Below are positions 23,426 through 34,942 of a DNA stretch of 64,000 bases, one piece after another. Each line of letters starts with the position of its first letter. Position 1 is the first letter of the stretch. The notes below the pieces were generated by a model that was not told the DNA's origin, searched no databases, and was given only the letters and a program-made list of their open reading frames with translations. The position numbers and the translations under genes were made by a program. Origin of the DNA: Turnera subulata (lineage: Eukaryota > Streptophyta > Magnoliopsida > Malpighiales > Passifloraceae); NCBI GenBank assembly GCA_028386065.3, contig JAKUCV010004507.1, positions 1 to 64,000 of the forward strand, in the 5' to 3' direction.

Positions 23426-23604
23426 GATGCTACTAAGTAGAAAGGAGGGGTGGTGGGTGGAAAATTGCCAACATTTTAAATATGATTTGTAAGTGAAAAA
23501 ATATGCCACTAAGTTCTGGAACAAATCCTTCATACTATACTACTACTAATAAAAGAAGAAAAGCTGATGCTATAACAAGACCAAACTAGACTGGTCTATT
23601 CACA

Positions 23605-23902
23605 ATAGGTGGTGGAGTATGTCACGGGATGGGCCCCGAAGGCACACAGGAAGCCCATGAGCCCAGGATGTGTGCGAGGTGGTTGGGCTTATCATATTTA
23701 AATTTGAAGTGGCCATTCAAATTTAAATAAAGATAGGTGCTTGTTTGAATTTAAGTTAATTTGAATATTAAGTATGATTTAAATTAGTTTGAATTTAAAT
23801 GGGGTAGATAAGATATAAAAGGTTGGAACTCTTATGTGTAGCCTATAAATAGTGCATGACATAGGAGGAAAAAAGTATGGGAGTGTATTGTATTCTTTCA
23901 CC
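23605..23902 (+). repeat. Left terminal repeat of the Gypsy-like element, preceded by a polypurine-like motif
   Basis: 23620-23902 matches 27086-27368 closely (tgtcacgggatgggcc start, 'gcctataaatagtgcatgac' TATA region). The 14 bases just before it (aataggtggtggag) also match the bases before the right copy. After 23902 the two copies are unrelated. So only the U3-like part is shared. Confidence 0.8.
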
Positions 23903-24211
23903 TATCTTTATTTAATTTGTTTATTTCAATTTCCTTGTAAAAGCAAGTTTTGCCATTGTATTTTTGGGAAATACTTGTAATATTTGCTTAAAAGGGGTTG
24001 TTGGAAATTGGGATAACAAGATTATTGTGTGATTTTTGTTGTAAGCACTTTGTTGAAGAGTTTGCGGAGTTTGTTGAGTAGGAATTTGCTTTACCATAAT
24101 TTACTTGAAGGGGGAGTACTTTGGTGCTGTGGGTTACACGGTTCTCTTGTGGGAGTTTTGTTTTCCTTATGTTCATATTGAGCAGGGAATTAGCATCATA
24201 ACCTTGGTGAT

Positions 24212-25270
24212 TTGGTAAAGATGGTTGGGGCAACCATTGGGGAAGAAGGCATCTTTGGTGGACGCCTAGACAAGCTTGAAGATCGTATCTCTAACTGTGA
24301 AGCTAGTAATGAGGGAATGACTGGTGAGGTACAAGCACTCAGGTCGCAGTTCACAGAGCTCGATGGTGGTTTCAGTAGAGCATTAGCAGAGATAGTTGAC
24401 GAGCTTGTAGAATTAAGGTCGATGCGTGATGATTTGAAGCTATGCAAGAGGCAACTTACCATGATGGAAGGAGGTGTGCCACTTCAACAGCAGCAGATGC
24501 TGCCCAAGATCGATATTCCAAAGCCGAAGGAGTACGATGGGACGAGGACAGCAAAGATAGTAGATGTCTTTCTGTTTAGCTGTGAAGAGTATTTTGATGG
24601 CTTAAATATCACGGATGAGCAACAGAAGGTGAAGATCGTGGGGAGATAGTTTACTGATTCTGCAGTGTTATGGTGGCGACGGATACATACTACTGGTGAA
24701 GGGTGCAAGGATTGGACCTAGGATCAGTTTAAACAATAACTAAAGGACCAATTCTATCCGGAGTATGCTGAGAGGGAGGCACGAGACAGGTTGCGAGCAT
24801 TGAAGCACGATGGTAGTATAAAAAAGTACGTCAATGAGTTTCAGGAGCTGACTTTCGAAATCCCTTCAATGACTGAAGAAGAAGGATATGGTGCATTCAT
24901 AGGTGAAATTCAAAGGTGGGCAAGAACCAAGGTCGATGATCGACATGCAAGGACACTAAAGGATGCATTCCAGATTGCTGAATCATTGACGGAGTATGGC
25001 AAGGAGTCCAATCCCAGTTCTTCGAAGGAGTGCACGAGTGGGAGTGAGGATGAAGCCATAACTTTTGCACCGAAGAAAAGAGACAAGAAGTCCAAGTGGG
25101 GCAAGTCTAATGGTTGAAAAATTACGGAGATAGAATGCTACTTGTGCAAGGGAGCTCACAAACTCTACGACTGGCCATATAGAAACAAGATTAGTGCAAT
25201 CTTGAAGGAGTCAGCAGGGGATTCCTCGGGGGAGGAAAATGCCGAAGAGGAGCAAGTCAGGATAGGGTCA
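24212..25270 (+). pseudogene. Gypsy-like GAG region, degraded
   Basis: A start region with a coiled-coil (LDKLEDRISNCEASNEG) is followed by KIDIPKPKEYDGTRTA and a retrotransposon gag core (YPEYAEREARDRLRALKHDG), with stops at 24647, 24718 and 24739. The C-terminal zinc knuckle reads CYLCKGAHKLYDW, where a tryptophan replaces the last cysteine. It lies just before the protease array. Confidence 0.75.
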
Positions 25271-26351
25271 TTAAGGATCTTGAATGCATTCCAAGTTAAT
25301 GGACCAATGCCAAAAGAAGGATGCATGTTTACAACAGTGCGGATTGGGGAGCATGAGATTAATGCTTTGATTGATACTGGTGCTACTCACAACTTTCTTG
25401 CAGGTGATGAAGCAAAGAAGCTGGGCATCACAATTACCAAGGAGTTGAGCAAAATTAAGGTAGTCAATACAACTGCACAACCTATCGTTAGTGTGGCACG
25501 AGGTGTAGAGATTAACTTGGGGGATTAGCGAGGCAAGATCTTAAGGATCTTGAATGCAGTCCAAGTTAATGGACCCAATGCCAAAGGAAGGACGCATGTT
25601 TACAACAGTGCGGATTGTGGAGCATGAGATTAATGCTTTGATTGATACTGGTGCTACTCACAACTTTCTTGCAGATGAAGAAGCAAAGAAGCTGGGCATC
25701 ACAATTACCAAGGAGTTGAGCAAAATGAAGGCAGTCAATACAACTGCACAACCTATCCTTGGTGTGGCACGAGGTGTAGAGATTAACTTGGGGGATTGGC
25801 GAGGCAAGATCTTAAGGATCTTGAATGCAGTCCAAGTTAATGGACCAATGCCAAAGGAAGGACGCATGTTTACAACAGTGCGGATTGGGGAGCATGAGAT
25901 TAATGCTTTGATTGATGCTGGTGTTACTCATAACTTTCTTGCAGGTGATGAAGCAAAGAAGCTGGGCATCAAAATTACCGAAGAGTTGAGCAAAATGAAG
26001 GCATTCAATACAACTGTACAACCTATCATTGGTGTGGCACGAGGTGTAGAGATTAACTTGGGGGATTGGGGAGGCAAGATCTTAAGGATCTTGAATGCAG
26101 TCCAAGTTAATGGACCAATGCCAAAGGAAGGACGCATGTTTACAACAGTGCAGATTGGGGAGCATGAGATTAATGCTTTGATTGATGCTGGTGCTACTCA
26201 TAACTTTCTTGCAGGTGATGAAGCAAAGAAGCTGGGCATCAAAATTACCGAGGAGCTGAGCAAAATGAAGGCAGTCAATACAACTGCACAAGCTATCCTT
26301 GGTGTGGCACGAGGTGTAGAGATTCACTTGGGGGATTGGCGAGGCAAGATC
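25271..26351 (+). repeat. Four tandem copies of a 270-bp retropepsin-domain unit
   Basis: Units start at 25271, 25541, 25812 and 26082, each opening ttaaggatcttgaatgca. Each encodes about 90 residues including GRMFTTVRIGEHEINALID and the protease active-site loop. The loops read DTGAT, DTGAT, DAGVT and DAGAT in order, so units 3 and 4 have lost the threonine. Unit 1 ends with TAG in place of a tryptophan codon. Unit 2 has one extra C near 25574 that changes frame. Units 2-4 are open as one frame, joined by ILRILNAVQVNGPMPKEG. Normal elements have one such domain. Confidence 0.92.
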
Positions 26352-27074
26352 GAGTTGACCGTGGTTCCACTTGACGACTATCCCATGATATTAGGGATGG
26401 ATTTTTTTGAGAAGACAAATGCGTCAATTCTCGTGGATACTGGCCAGATTCACATACCGAGAGGCACGAGTACTTGTGTGGTGCAAACTAGGCAAGAGGG
26501 CAGGAAGGCGAGGAAGAAACTTTCTGCAATCGTGCAAAAAGATCACACAGAGATACAAGAGGTGAGTAGGAAAGCAATGGAAGCAACAGTGACACCATGT
26601 GTTGTGGCACAGTTGGCGGGAGTGGCAGGAGCCACAAAACCCTTGAAGGTTGATTTCTTAGAGGAGATCAAGCTTGGAGGTGCCTCACCAAAGGCAGGTC
26701 TAGAAAGTGAAGACAAGAAGAAAAGTTCTTCACAAGGAGACTGTGATGGCTATGGTGGTGGAGACCATGTGGAAGCACAAGGTTACAAGAAGAGTGACCA
26801 AGGTGCGTGTTCGTGTGCAGTGGAATGGCAACCAGAGATGGCCAAATCAAAGGAAGTTTGGAGGTCTAAGAGATGGTGGATTCCAAGTACTTCAAAGAAG
26901 ATTATGGCGCACAGGAAAGTCATTCATTGGCTTGGACAAGGAGCTCGAGTACTCAGTCCTTTGCAATGGAAGGAGTGTCCAAAGGCAAGGTGGGAGTGTG
27001 AGCATCGGACGAAACAACTCCGGGAGCGAGTTGCAATGCACCATCGGATTGCAACGAGGACGTTGCAAGAATAG
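25554..27074 (+). CDS. Open frame: three protease domains plus unrelated tail
   Basis: A 506-codon open frame covers protease units 2-4 and the usual exit from the domain (VVPLDDYPMILGMDFF, the second conserved protease motif, near 26360-26408). A lysine- and tryptophan-rich tail follows, with no recognisable reverse transcriptase, although an RT normally follows here. The frame stops at 27074, 12 bases before the right terminal repeat. The long tail may be a deletion junction read in a chance frame. I doubt that it makes a working protein. Confidence 0.5.
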   Translation: MQSKLMDPMPKEGRMFTTVRIVEHEINALIDTGATHNFLADEEAKKLGITITKELSKMKAVNTTAQPILGVARGVEINLGDWRGKILRILNAVQVNGPMPKEGRMFTTVRIGEHEINALIDAGVTHNFLAGDEAKKLGIKITEELSKMKAFNTTVQPIIGVARGVEINLGDWGGKILRILNAVQVNGPMPKEGRMFTTVQIGEHEINALIDAGATHNFLAGDEAKKLGIKITEELSKMKAVNTTAQAILGVARGVEIHLGDWRGKIELTVVPLDDYPMILGMDFFEKTNASILVDTGQIHIPRGTSTCVVQTRQEGRKARKKLSAIVQKDHTEIQEVSRKAMEATVTPCVVAQLAGVAGATKPLKVDFLEEIKLGGASPKAGLESEDKKKSSSQGDCDGYGGGDHVEAQGYKKSDQGACSCAVEWQPEMAKSKEVWRSKRWWIPSTSKKIMAHRKVIHWLGQGARVLSPLQWKECPKARWECEHRTKQLRERVAMHHRIATRTLQE

Positions 27075-27509
27075 GTGGTGGAGAATGTCACGGGATGGGC
27101 CTCTAAGGCACACAAGAAGCCCATGAGCCCAAGATGTGTGCAAGGTGGTTGGGCTTATCATATCTAAATTTGAATTGGCCATTCAAATTTAAATAAGATA
27201 GGTGGTTGTTTGAATTTAAGTTAATTTGAATATTAGGTATGATTTGACTTAATTTGAATTCAAATAAGGTGGTTAAGATATACAGGGTTTGGACTCTTAT
27301 GTATAGCCTATAAATAGTGCATGACATAGGAGGGGAAAAGTATGGGAGTGTATTGTATTCTTTCACCATTAATATAATACAGAAAGCTTCTCCCAATTCT
27401 TTTCTCTCTGCTCTTTTCATTCTCTCCATATCGGTGTTTTTAGGTTGATCAAACTGAGGCTTGAACTGCACGGGCATCTTCCGCAACCCTAAACTCTGTG
27501 CCCGTAACA
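27072..27509 (+). repeat. Right terminal repeat of the Gypsy-like element
   Basis: Begins aataggtggtggag then TGTCACGGG at 27086. The first 283 bases match the left copy. The rest (27369-27509) ends cccgtaaca, which pairs loosely with the start. It includes 'taatataatacagaaagctt', typical of an LTR R region. Confidence 0.7.
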
Positions 27510-29019
27510 AAAGCCCCCTTTGGGCTGGATGACATGGGGCTAACTCTAGCCAGGAGGCTGAGGGTGGCCATGGCCCCCCTGAGTTTCTAGATTTCTCATT
27601 TAAGTCCTATACCATGGCCCCTCTTGAAATTAATTTTTTCATGTAAGTCCTTATTATTAGGAGAAAAAATATATGTTGGCCCCTTCTAAAATTTTTGTCT
27701 AACTCCGCCACTATCTAGAGCCACTAAGGCAGACAGTTTGGGCCAGGTCACCCACGTACTAAGTCGTACATATTAATTAAGTTGTATACCTATAGTCTTT
27801 GTCTAGCCTACTCATTAATCATATTATGCAAGGAGATGACAACAAAGTACTTTTACGTTATACTAATGTATTAAAGCACTCTGACCCCTGCTTTTTCAAA
27901 CATTAGGGTTGACAAGAATCACCTCAACTTGACAGCGAAGAGCTGAAAGGATCATGTCATCCATGGTGACTTTTCATTTCGCAAAATGTTAAACTTGAGC
28001 GGACCTTGATGTTTTAATTAATACCTCATCAAGGTCCGCTTTCCTTCTCTCTAGTTTTCTCCTCTTCAAAATTCAAAATGGGGGTTGCCATGAATGTTTC
28101 CTTCTCCTCGTCAATGCTGGTAAGGGCCTGCAATTAGGAAATCCGTATATATATGTACAGAAGATCCCCATCGAGGAACATCCTTCCAGAACATCAAGCC
28201 TGGATATAAAGAGCAAGAAAATCTTGCTAACCTGTGAGCTAGTTCCTTGTAGTTACAAAAGAAACTTCCTAAGTTGGAAGACAAAGGGTCTCATAGCACT
28301 AGCCTTATAAAATACTTGGAAATTTGGACATGTTGAAAAAAAAAACGTACATGATGCCATTCATTTGTATTCCGTTTTAGAATTAAAGCAATGCTTATTG
28401 TGCTCTCATCAAGTTCACATACACCATTTAATTAATTTGTTTGATCATTTAAAGATGGTAAAGCATTTAATTAAAGGACACACATTATACAATGCACAGC
28501 CTCAAACCTGATCTCGTATAAGAAGACTTTGCCTTAGATAGCTTAATTCCACACATTATATTCATGACTTGAATGTAGATAGCTTCAGATACAGAAAATG
28601 TTTATACCTCACTATCTTATTCTCTTGGTATTTTTCATTGTTAACCATACCTCCCTGGCTGCTAGTAATAAACCAACCAACACAGTTTAGGATTCATTTC
28701 GGCATTACAAAACTAGTGTCTACAAAAGGATTGGTGTGATTGGGAAAATCAATCAGTAAAGCGATTCCTAACATTGGAACATCTCGATCATCTAAAATAC
28801 TAACAGAAGCCGAGAGGTGCTCTACGCATATCATCTAAAACTCTACTGCCATCTATTTCAAGAGGTTTCTCTGGTTCTCTTGTAGCTTCCGGCTCATAGC
28901 TTCCCAAATTGCTTTTAACCTAACATAGTCAAACAGAAATTAATTTACCAAAAGGAACGACTGGAGAAATCAATGAACATAATAAGCATGGTAGGAGGAA
29001 ACAATGAAAATTTGTTCTC
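27510..29019. other. Intergenic DNA with small dispersed repeats
   Basis: 27525-27715 resembles a common dispersed plant repeat with ends like 'ggctaactctagcc' and 'aactccgccac'. 28165-28325 is a copy of 41740-41895 (ggaacatccttccagaacat to ccttataaaa). No gene is supported. The GH3 pseudogene begins at 29020. Confidence 0.45.
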
Positions 29020-32000
29020 TCATGGCTGTTCTAGTATAAAAATAATACCGGCCAAGTACAATCCGAGAATGATAGAAACAACGACCATAAGCACATATGG
29101 TCGACCTGAAACAGCAGCAGATGTTGACCTAGAAACAATACCAGCAACTTAAACAGTATCCATGTGTAAAACCAAGTTCTCTCTGTGACGATGAAACAAT
29201 AGTGACAACGATTAATAAACTCTGAACTTGCAGCACAGAACACAGCTTAAAAGTGTCATAAGTTGGAGACAAAGAACAATGCCAACATGATAAAATAAAG
29301 CAATCTCCCAACACAACATTGTACAAGAATTGGCGTCCATGGAGCAGGAGAACATTCATCCAGGACAAAAAAGACACAGAAAAAAAGAAGCTAAAAGACA
29401 TTTACCTTCCCACTATGCTTTGGACCAGACTTAGTTGTAAGTCCAAAATCAAAGGGAAAGAGTGGATCATAGTGTGCATCACCCACATTCATCGGTAGTT
29501 GGTCCACTGTTTTAAACCATGTTCTTGGGAGCTTTCCAGTGAATCCATAGTCTCCAAAAAGGACATATGTCACACCTTGGCCCTCCGTGCCAGGTAACCA
29601 ATTAGCTGCCAACAGTGCATCAATTGAGGAGACATATGGCTCGATTACAATTGGCCTGCCAGATATGATGACTACAACACACTTCACAGTCCCGCAGACA
29701 TTACTGATCACGCTTGGACCAGGATCTTTCATTGTGAGGTCCTCGCTGTCTCCAGCACTCTCAGCGTAAGGCGGCTCGCCAACAACAACAATAGCATATG
29801 CAAAGTTATTAGACTTAACAAATTTGGTATCAGGGACCTCTTGAAAGATGATTTCCATCTTTGGATCTACGGCAGATTTTATGACATCGAGGATGGTGGT
29901 TCCGATCAATGGAATAAAATAAATGAATGATGAGGAATATGTTGTTTCCAAGCAGAACCGATTCAAGGAATGAAAACCAAGCTCATTGTAGAATAACTAC
30001 ATTGCCTTTTATACTAAGATTAGCCAATGCTCACATGTTATTTCCAAAGCTTATGGTTCTGCTACACAAATTAAAAGCATGTTAGACAAAGGATACCTCT
30101 TGAGTAGTGGTTGCCATCGAATCCCTGCCAATTAATTGTCCACCCGCCACATTGATAGCCCAAATTGTCAGCATGAGTACCAGAAACTAAGATCTTTGAA
30201 GCTTTCTTTGGAAGGGGGAGTAATGGATCAGTTCCATTTTTTCCATTCTTCAGCAGCACAAGTGATTTGTTGCCAAATCTCTATGACTCTATGTGCCTAG
30301 ATATTTAGGAGGTGGTTTATCGTCATGGCATTGTTGCTTTGTTACTATAAATACAAAGTATCAGCAAGGATTAGAATCTCAATGCTGTACATATCGTTCA
30401 TCTTACTGACCTGGCTTCCGAGCTCAATGACTAGGCTTAGATCAGCCAATGGTTTTTCAAAGAGACCCAAGCTGAACTTGACAAGCAAAATCCTTTCCAC
30501 AGCATCATCAATGCGACCCATTGGGATGACATTGTTCTTGACCAGGTAAGTGAGATCATCAATGAATTCGGTATGATTGAAAGGAAGCATGACCTGATGG
30601 GCAAAAGAACAACGTTTGACAATTGTAGAGCTAAAAAGAGTTCATCAGAGTCCAATTTGAAATTGTTGGAAAACCGCAGCTGCTAAACATATCAATCCAT
30701 GCTTTAATTGCAGCATGCACAGAGCATGTGTAGTTTGAATGTGGTGGTGAAGTAATCCTGTCAATACCTTGCCAATCCGAGATCACAAACCCCTGACAGC
30801 TCATTCAAGACACCAAAATTGTTCAGTTTGCATGGGATAGTAGCAGTCAGGGTTATGTATGCATGGTGAAGTAAAGACAAGCTTCATGAGATCCATTCAG
30901 TAGAAAAAATAGAAACACATAGCAAATGCTTACAATCAGTAATTACCAAAATGTGGCCCCTTATAATCAGAGACTAAAACACCATGCTGGTATTCTCAGA
31001 ATGTTGCTCGTTGCATATGATAGGACGAGAAGCATAAAATTGTTAGCTTCATCATGGCATAGATTGTTATTTTGTTAAAATAAACTTATAAGATAACCAA
31101 TCACGCTTAAGAAATAAGAGAGCAAGCTGAAGATAGTCAGATATATTGAAGAACCGAACTGTATCTATATTGCAGTTTATCTGATCATACTTATGCTCAT
31201 CCATCTTGAGGAAGTAATAAAAAAATATAAGAATGATGCACCGTCCAGTTAAGTATTATATTCACATGTAACAGCTACAAAAGTTACAGATGCTAAATCT
31301 TTGTTCACTCTTAAAAGTGCTCAATTTGCAGACAGGACCACACACACACATACGCACAATGAAACTATGACAGGTATTGAAACTGGTAGACGAGCTTAAC
31401 CTTAAACTTAAGGGTGTCCTTGAGGAATCCAGTAATTAGCTCACGATTTGCATGCATCTTTTCCCCATTCCAACTGGAGGAGGAAACCATGATTGTTGAA
31501 ACACCCTTGATGACTGAATCAGAATAGGCAGGTATGTGCATGCTCAGCAATCCATGTCTGTCAATCAGTGTGTTGTTCTTGTTGATCCCCTTGGTTGTCC
31601 CACCATCACCCACAAAGTGCTTTGCACAGACTGCAACCTTATCTCTGAAATGAAGATGATAAAAATATGGGTCTAAGGCAAATGTAATTCGGATGGCACT
31701 AATGCATTTTGCATCAGTATGAAAATGATCAAACAGAGACCGGGAATTTTTAAGTTTTCTGTCTATGTACTGGATCATGAAACAGAATGACATACACTAA
31801 ATCATACAGTTAGCAAGATTCAGTTTTATATCAATTTTATTACTACATCCTATGATGCAAGGTAGGAATGCACTCTGAATAATTTTGAAATCAGAATAAA
31901 AAACCTGTCAAAACTATTGATTCAGATGCTTTTTTTGTAACCTTAAAAGGTAAACCACAGATTATGAATTACAATTATCTTTGACAAGTTCATACCTTCG

Positions 32001-33654
32001 ACCTATAAATGGCACTCCCTTCCGATAATCAGGAGGAGTATCTACTTGTAAACCAAGAATAATCTCTGTCATCGACTCCACAACTTTGTGATCCTCGCTA
32101 TAGCTTTGATAACATCAACCCCATCTTGGATCTCAACAAACCTTTACAGAAGACAGTGGAAAACAAGAAGTAAATAACAAAAAATTTGAACTCACTTCAA
32201 AACTTCAAATATCCAGTAGAACAGATATACTCAATTTTTTTTTTTTATACTAATCTATACTCAAGTTTCATGGACTGGTTTTGCATTATGCCATTTACCG
32301 CAACACATGGAGCAATGACATAAGGAATCCCTGTAGCTCTAACTTCAATAGCAGTAGCACTGCCAATCCTCTCTACTAAGTCAGGATCCCTGTGTGTCCA
32401 CAGCATATATAGCAAAAGTAGAGCTTCCTGCCACACTGCATATACTATGGACTGCAATGCACAATCAATTTATAATTACACGGTGACATGCACATGCTTT
32501 TTTTGAGACCTTTAAAATTTGAATGCAAAACCGATTCACCACATCAAAATCTAGACTTGCCTGGTAGCTCCAAGTCCAATGTTGTGGGAAAAAATTGTAG
32601 CATTGTAGACATTGTTATGGCCATGAACAGCATCAATACCATATTAACCCAATCCTCAGCACTGGCCTCAGGAAGTGGAGCACTCCCACCATCACTCAAT
32701 ACACTACCTGTAGCAAGCAAACACACTTGGTTCATTTGCACTAGATCAATTGGTTTCAGGGAAAATTCAACTTGGAAATTATTTCATTGGAGCAGATTGA
32801 TGATAACAGTATCCTGTTTCTTTTACAACTGTTACTCTGCCACTGATCAACCCTTGAAGCAAAAAAAACGGATGAACGCAATCCAAGGGAAGAAAGCATG
32901 AGCAACCAAAGCACGCAAATGAATTATTGATAAAAACAACTTACTAGTGTGTGATGCCAACATGACTACCTATTTGGTATCAAAAAAAAAAAAACATGAC
33001 TACCTATTACTTCATCAATTTGGGAACCACATCTGACACACATATCACTATGGTATAATATTTCCCCACGTAAGATATCTAAGCAATAAGCAATGTCTTG
33101 GCATGACACTTCAATTCATAGTAGGTGACTGAAAAAATCGCTTCATATTATCATACACTCTGTTTTTCTCAATTAGCTTCAGCTGATTTACAAAAGACCT
33201 CAAGCAAAACATTTAAACAAGGGAATGCCAAATAAATCTCATCACCCATCAATCATCACTACCCCAAACAATTCCTCACACAAAACACCTACATTACAGA
33301 CAAAAGAGGAAAAAAAAAAAAAAAGGCAAAGAAAGGAAACGACATTGTTCCACCATTGCAAATACAAAAACACAGGAGAGTACAATAAAATACCCAAGTA
33401 ATTAATTAATTAAACAGAAGAGTAGTAGTAGCAATGGAGTATGTCTGCATAACCTCGGGAGTAGCGGTTAATCTATCAATCTGAGCCATCTGGCTAATCT
33501 TCTCCTCCAGGCTCATCCTACTCATCAAGTCCTGAATCCGACCCTTCACCGCGACTTTATACTTCACATACTCCACTTCAGCTCCTCCCCCAACCGTCAC
33601 CGTCCACACCAGTACCACCGTCAACCACCACAGAGCCCCTAAAACCCTAGCCAT
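29020..33654 (-). pseudogene. GH3 beta-D-glucan exohydrolase / beta-glucosidase pseudogene
   Basis: Exons on the minus strand: 33654-about 33420 (signal peptide, then RIQDLMSRMSLEEKISQMAQ), 32707-32561, 32389-32299, 32141-31996, 31644-31401, 30792-30688, 30593-30411, about 30293-30097, about 29902-29406, 29128-29020. GH3 motifs remain: KHFVGDGGT, the nucleophile box [21 protein letters not shown] and WLPGTEGQG. The last exon encodes a hydrophobic tail (VLMVVVSIILGLYLAGIIF), as in wall enzymes with a membrane or GPI anchor. Lesions: no donor after exon 1, a frame-breaking deletion in exon 2 (VNMV joined to IDAVHG out of frame), two TGA in place of arginines at the start of exon 4, no proper donor after SDW exon 6, a frameshifting deletion after HRDLA in exon 8, and CG instead of AG before exon 9. 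Exon 2 uses a GC donor. It cannot encode a full enzyme. Confidence 0.85.
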
Positions 33655-34703
33655 TTATCTTCTTCACTCCCCCCTAAAAAAACTCTTATATCATAACCTG
33701 CACCACCACAACCAAAAAAAACACAAATGTATCATTTCATAACCGAAACAACTCGATTTCTCCAACTTTCCTACTCATGATCCAAAAAAATAAAATAAAA
33801 TAAATCCGAGAGAAATTAAAAAAAAAATAAAAGAAAAAAAGCAGTATCGTTATTTCGAGAGGTGGTGAATACTGTAACCAACTCAACGTTGCCGTGCATT
33901 TTCTCGGGGACAAAAACGGCAGCGTTTCTCTCTGTGATCGAGTTGAGAGAGAGAGAGGTGAGTGTAGTAGTTACTTACTTTGCTGCTTTGGTAGTAGTAG
34001 ACTAGTAGTAGTAGCTGGAAGGAAGTAGTCAAAGGAGGAGCAGAGAAAAGCAGTGAAGTGAAGTGAAGTGAGGTGGTAGATTCTAATTTCTGAGAGAAGA
34101 GAGGAAATAAAATGCTACTGACATTGTTTTAAGCAGTTCAAAAACAAAAAAAAAAACTAATAAAAAGAGTGAAAAAAGTTGGTTTGGTTTGTTTTGATTT
34201 TGTGGTTTGGTTGCTTTTGGTGTGCAGTAACTGAAGCTGCAGGAGAGTACAGAGAAAGAGAGAGTGGATTTTATGAGTGGGGTGGTTTGGTCGGTGGCGG
34301 TTCTGTTTGTTACGTGACGTGTCAACCCCGGTGGTTCCTTCCTTGTTCCTCGACGGCCATGTGAACGACGGTTATTCCTCGGGGAGCGATAATTATTCGA
34401 TAGTAAGCTACTAAACGTTGTCGTTTCCTGTTCAATTAACCTAATAGGGGCTAATCCAGTTTGAATGAATCGGCCCACTATAATAATCTTAAGGATGGGC
34501 CTAGCGGCCTGCTATTTTTTTTTAACAATTCTGTTCGTCCAGATTTTGTTTTATGCTAAAAAAATGCTGCTGTTGTAGAATATGGGAAACAAATCTTCTT
34601 TTCATTTAAACTTAACTTTGTCTAATGTTCTTGTTTATTTAGAAGAGAGTAGAACTGTACAAGTGTAACTACATAAACTAATGAAATTAAAGAAATTTGG
34701 TCC
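33655..34703. other. Former promoter region of the GH3 gene and flank of Copia-2
   Basis: 33840-34110 is rich in A-runs and GA/AGT microsatellites, as often seen near plant start sites. I see no gene. The last five bases (ggtcc, 34699-34703) are the left target duplication of Copia-2. Confidence 0.5.
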
Positions 34704-34916
34704 TGTTAGAGATAAGACATCTATCAGGTTGTTAGGCTAATCCTTGTGAATAAGATAACAGTGCATAGCTGTAGTTTATCTATGTAGCTTCTATCCTAGT
34801 ACTAGACTTATCATAACAGAATTGTATTCCTATGGTAACACTATAACAGTTAGTATAATACAGTGATGAGGGCTACCTGTTCTGTGTGCCTTTCACTAAA
34901 CTCTTGTGTTTCCATA
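34704..34916 (+). repeat. Copia-2 5' LTR
   Basis: Starts TGTTAGAG and ends TTTCCATA, if the exact 5-bp target duplication is used to set the edge. The end is therefore TA rather than CA. It is 213 bases long. Confidence 0.9.
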
Positions 34917-34942
34917 TGGTAGCGGAGCCATACTAGTCTTAG

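Larger units (their letters stand above)
23620..27509 (+). mobile_element. Short Gypsy-like LTR element with gag and amplified protease only
   Basis: Between terminal repeats at 23620 and 27086 lies a gag-like region and a protease region. There is no reverse transcriptase, RNase H or integrase, so the element is non-autonomous. The right terminal repeat could extend to 27509 (TG...CA ends). I found no clear target duplication, and the two terminal repeats share only their first 283 bases. The interior is full of stops. Confidence 0.75.
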
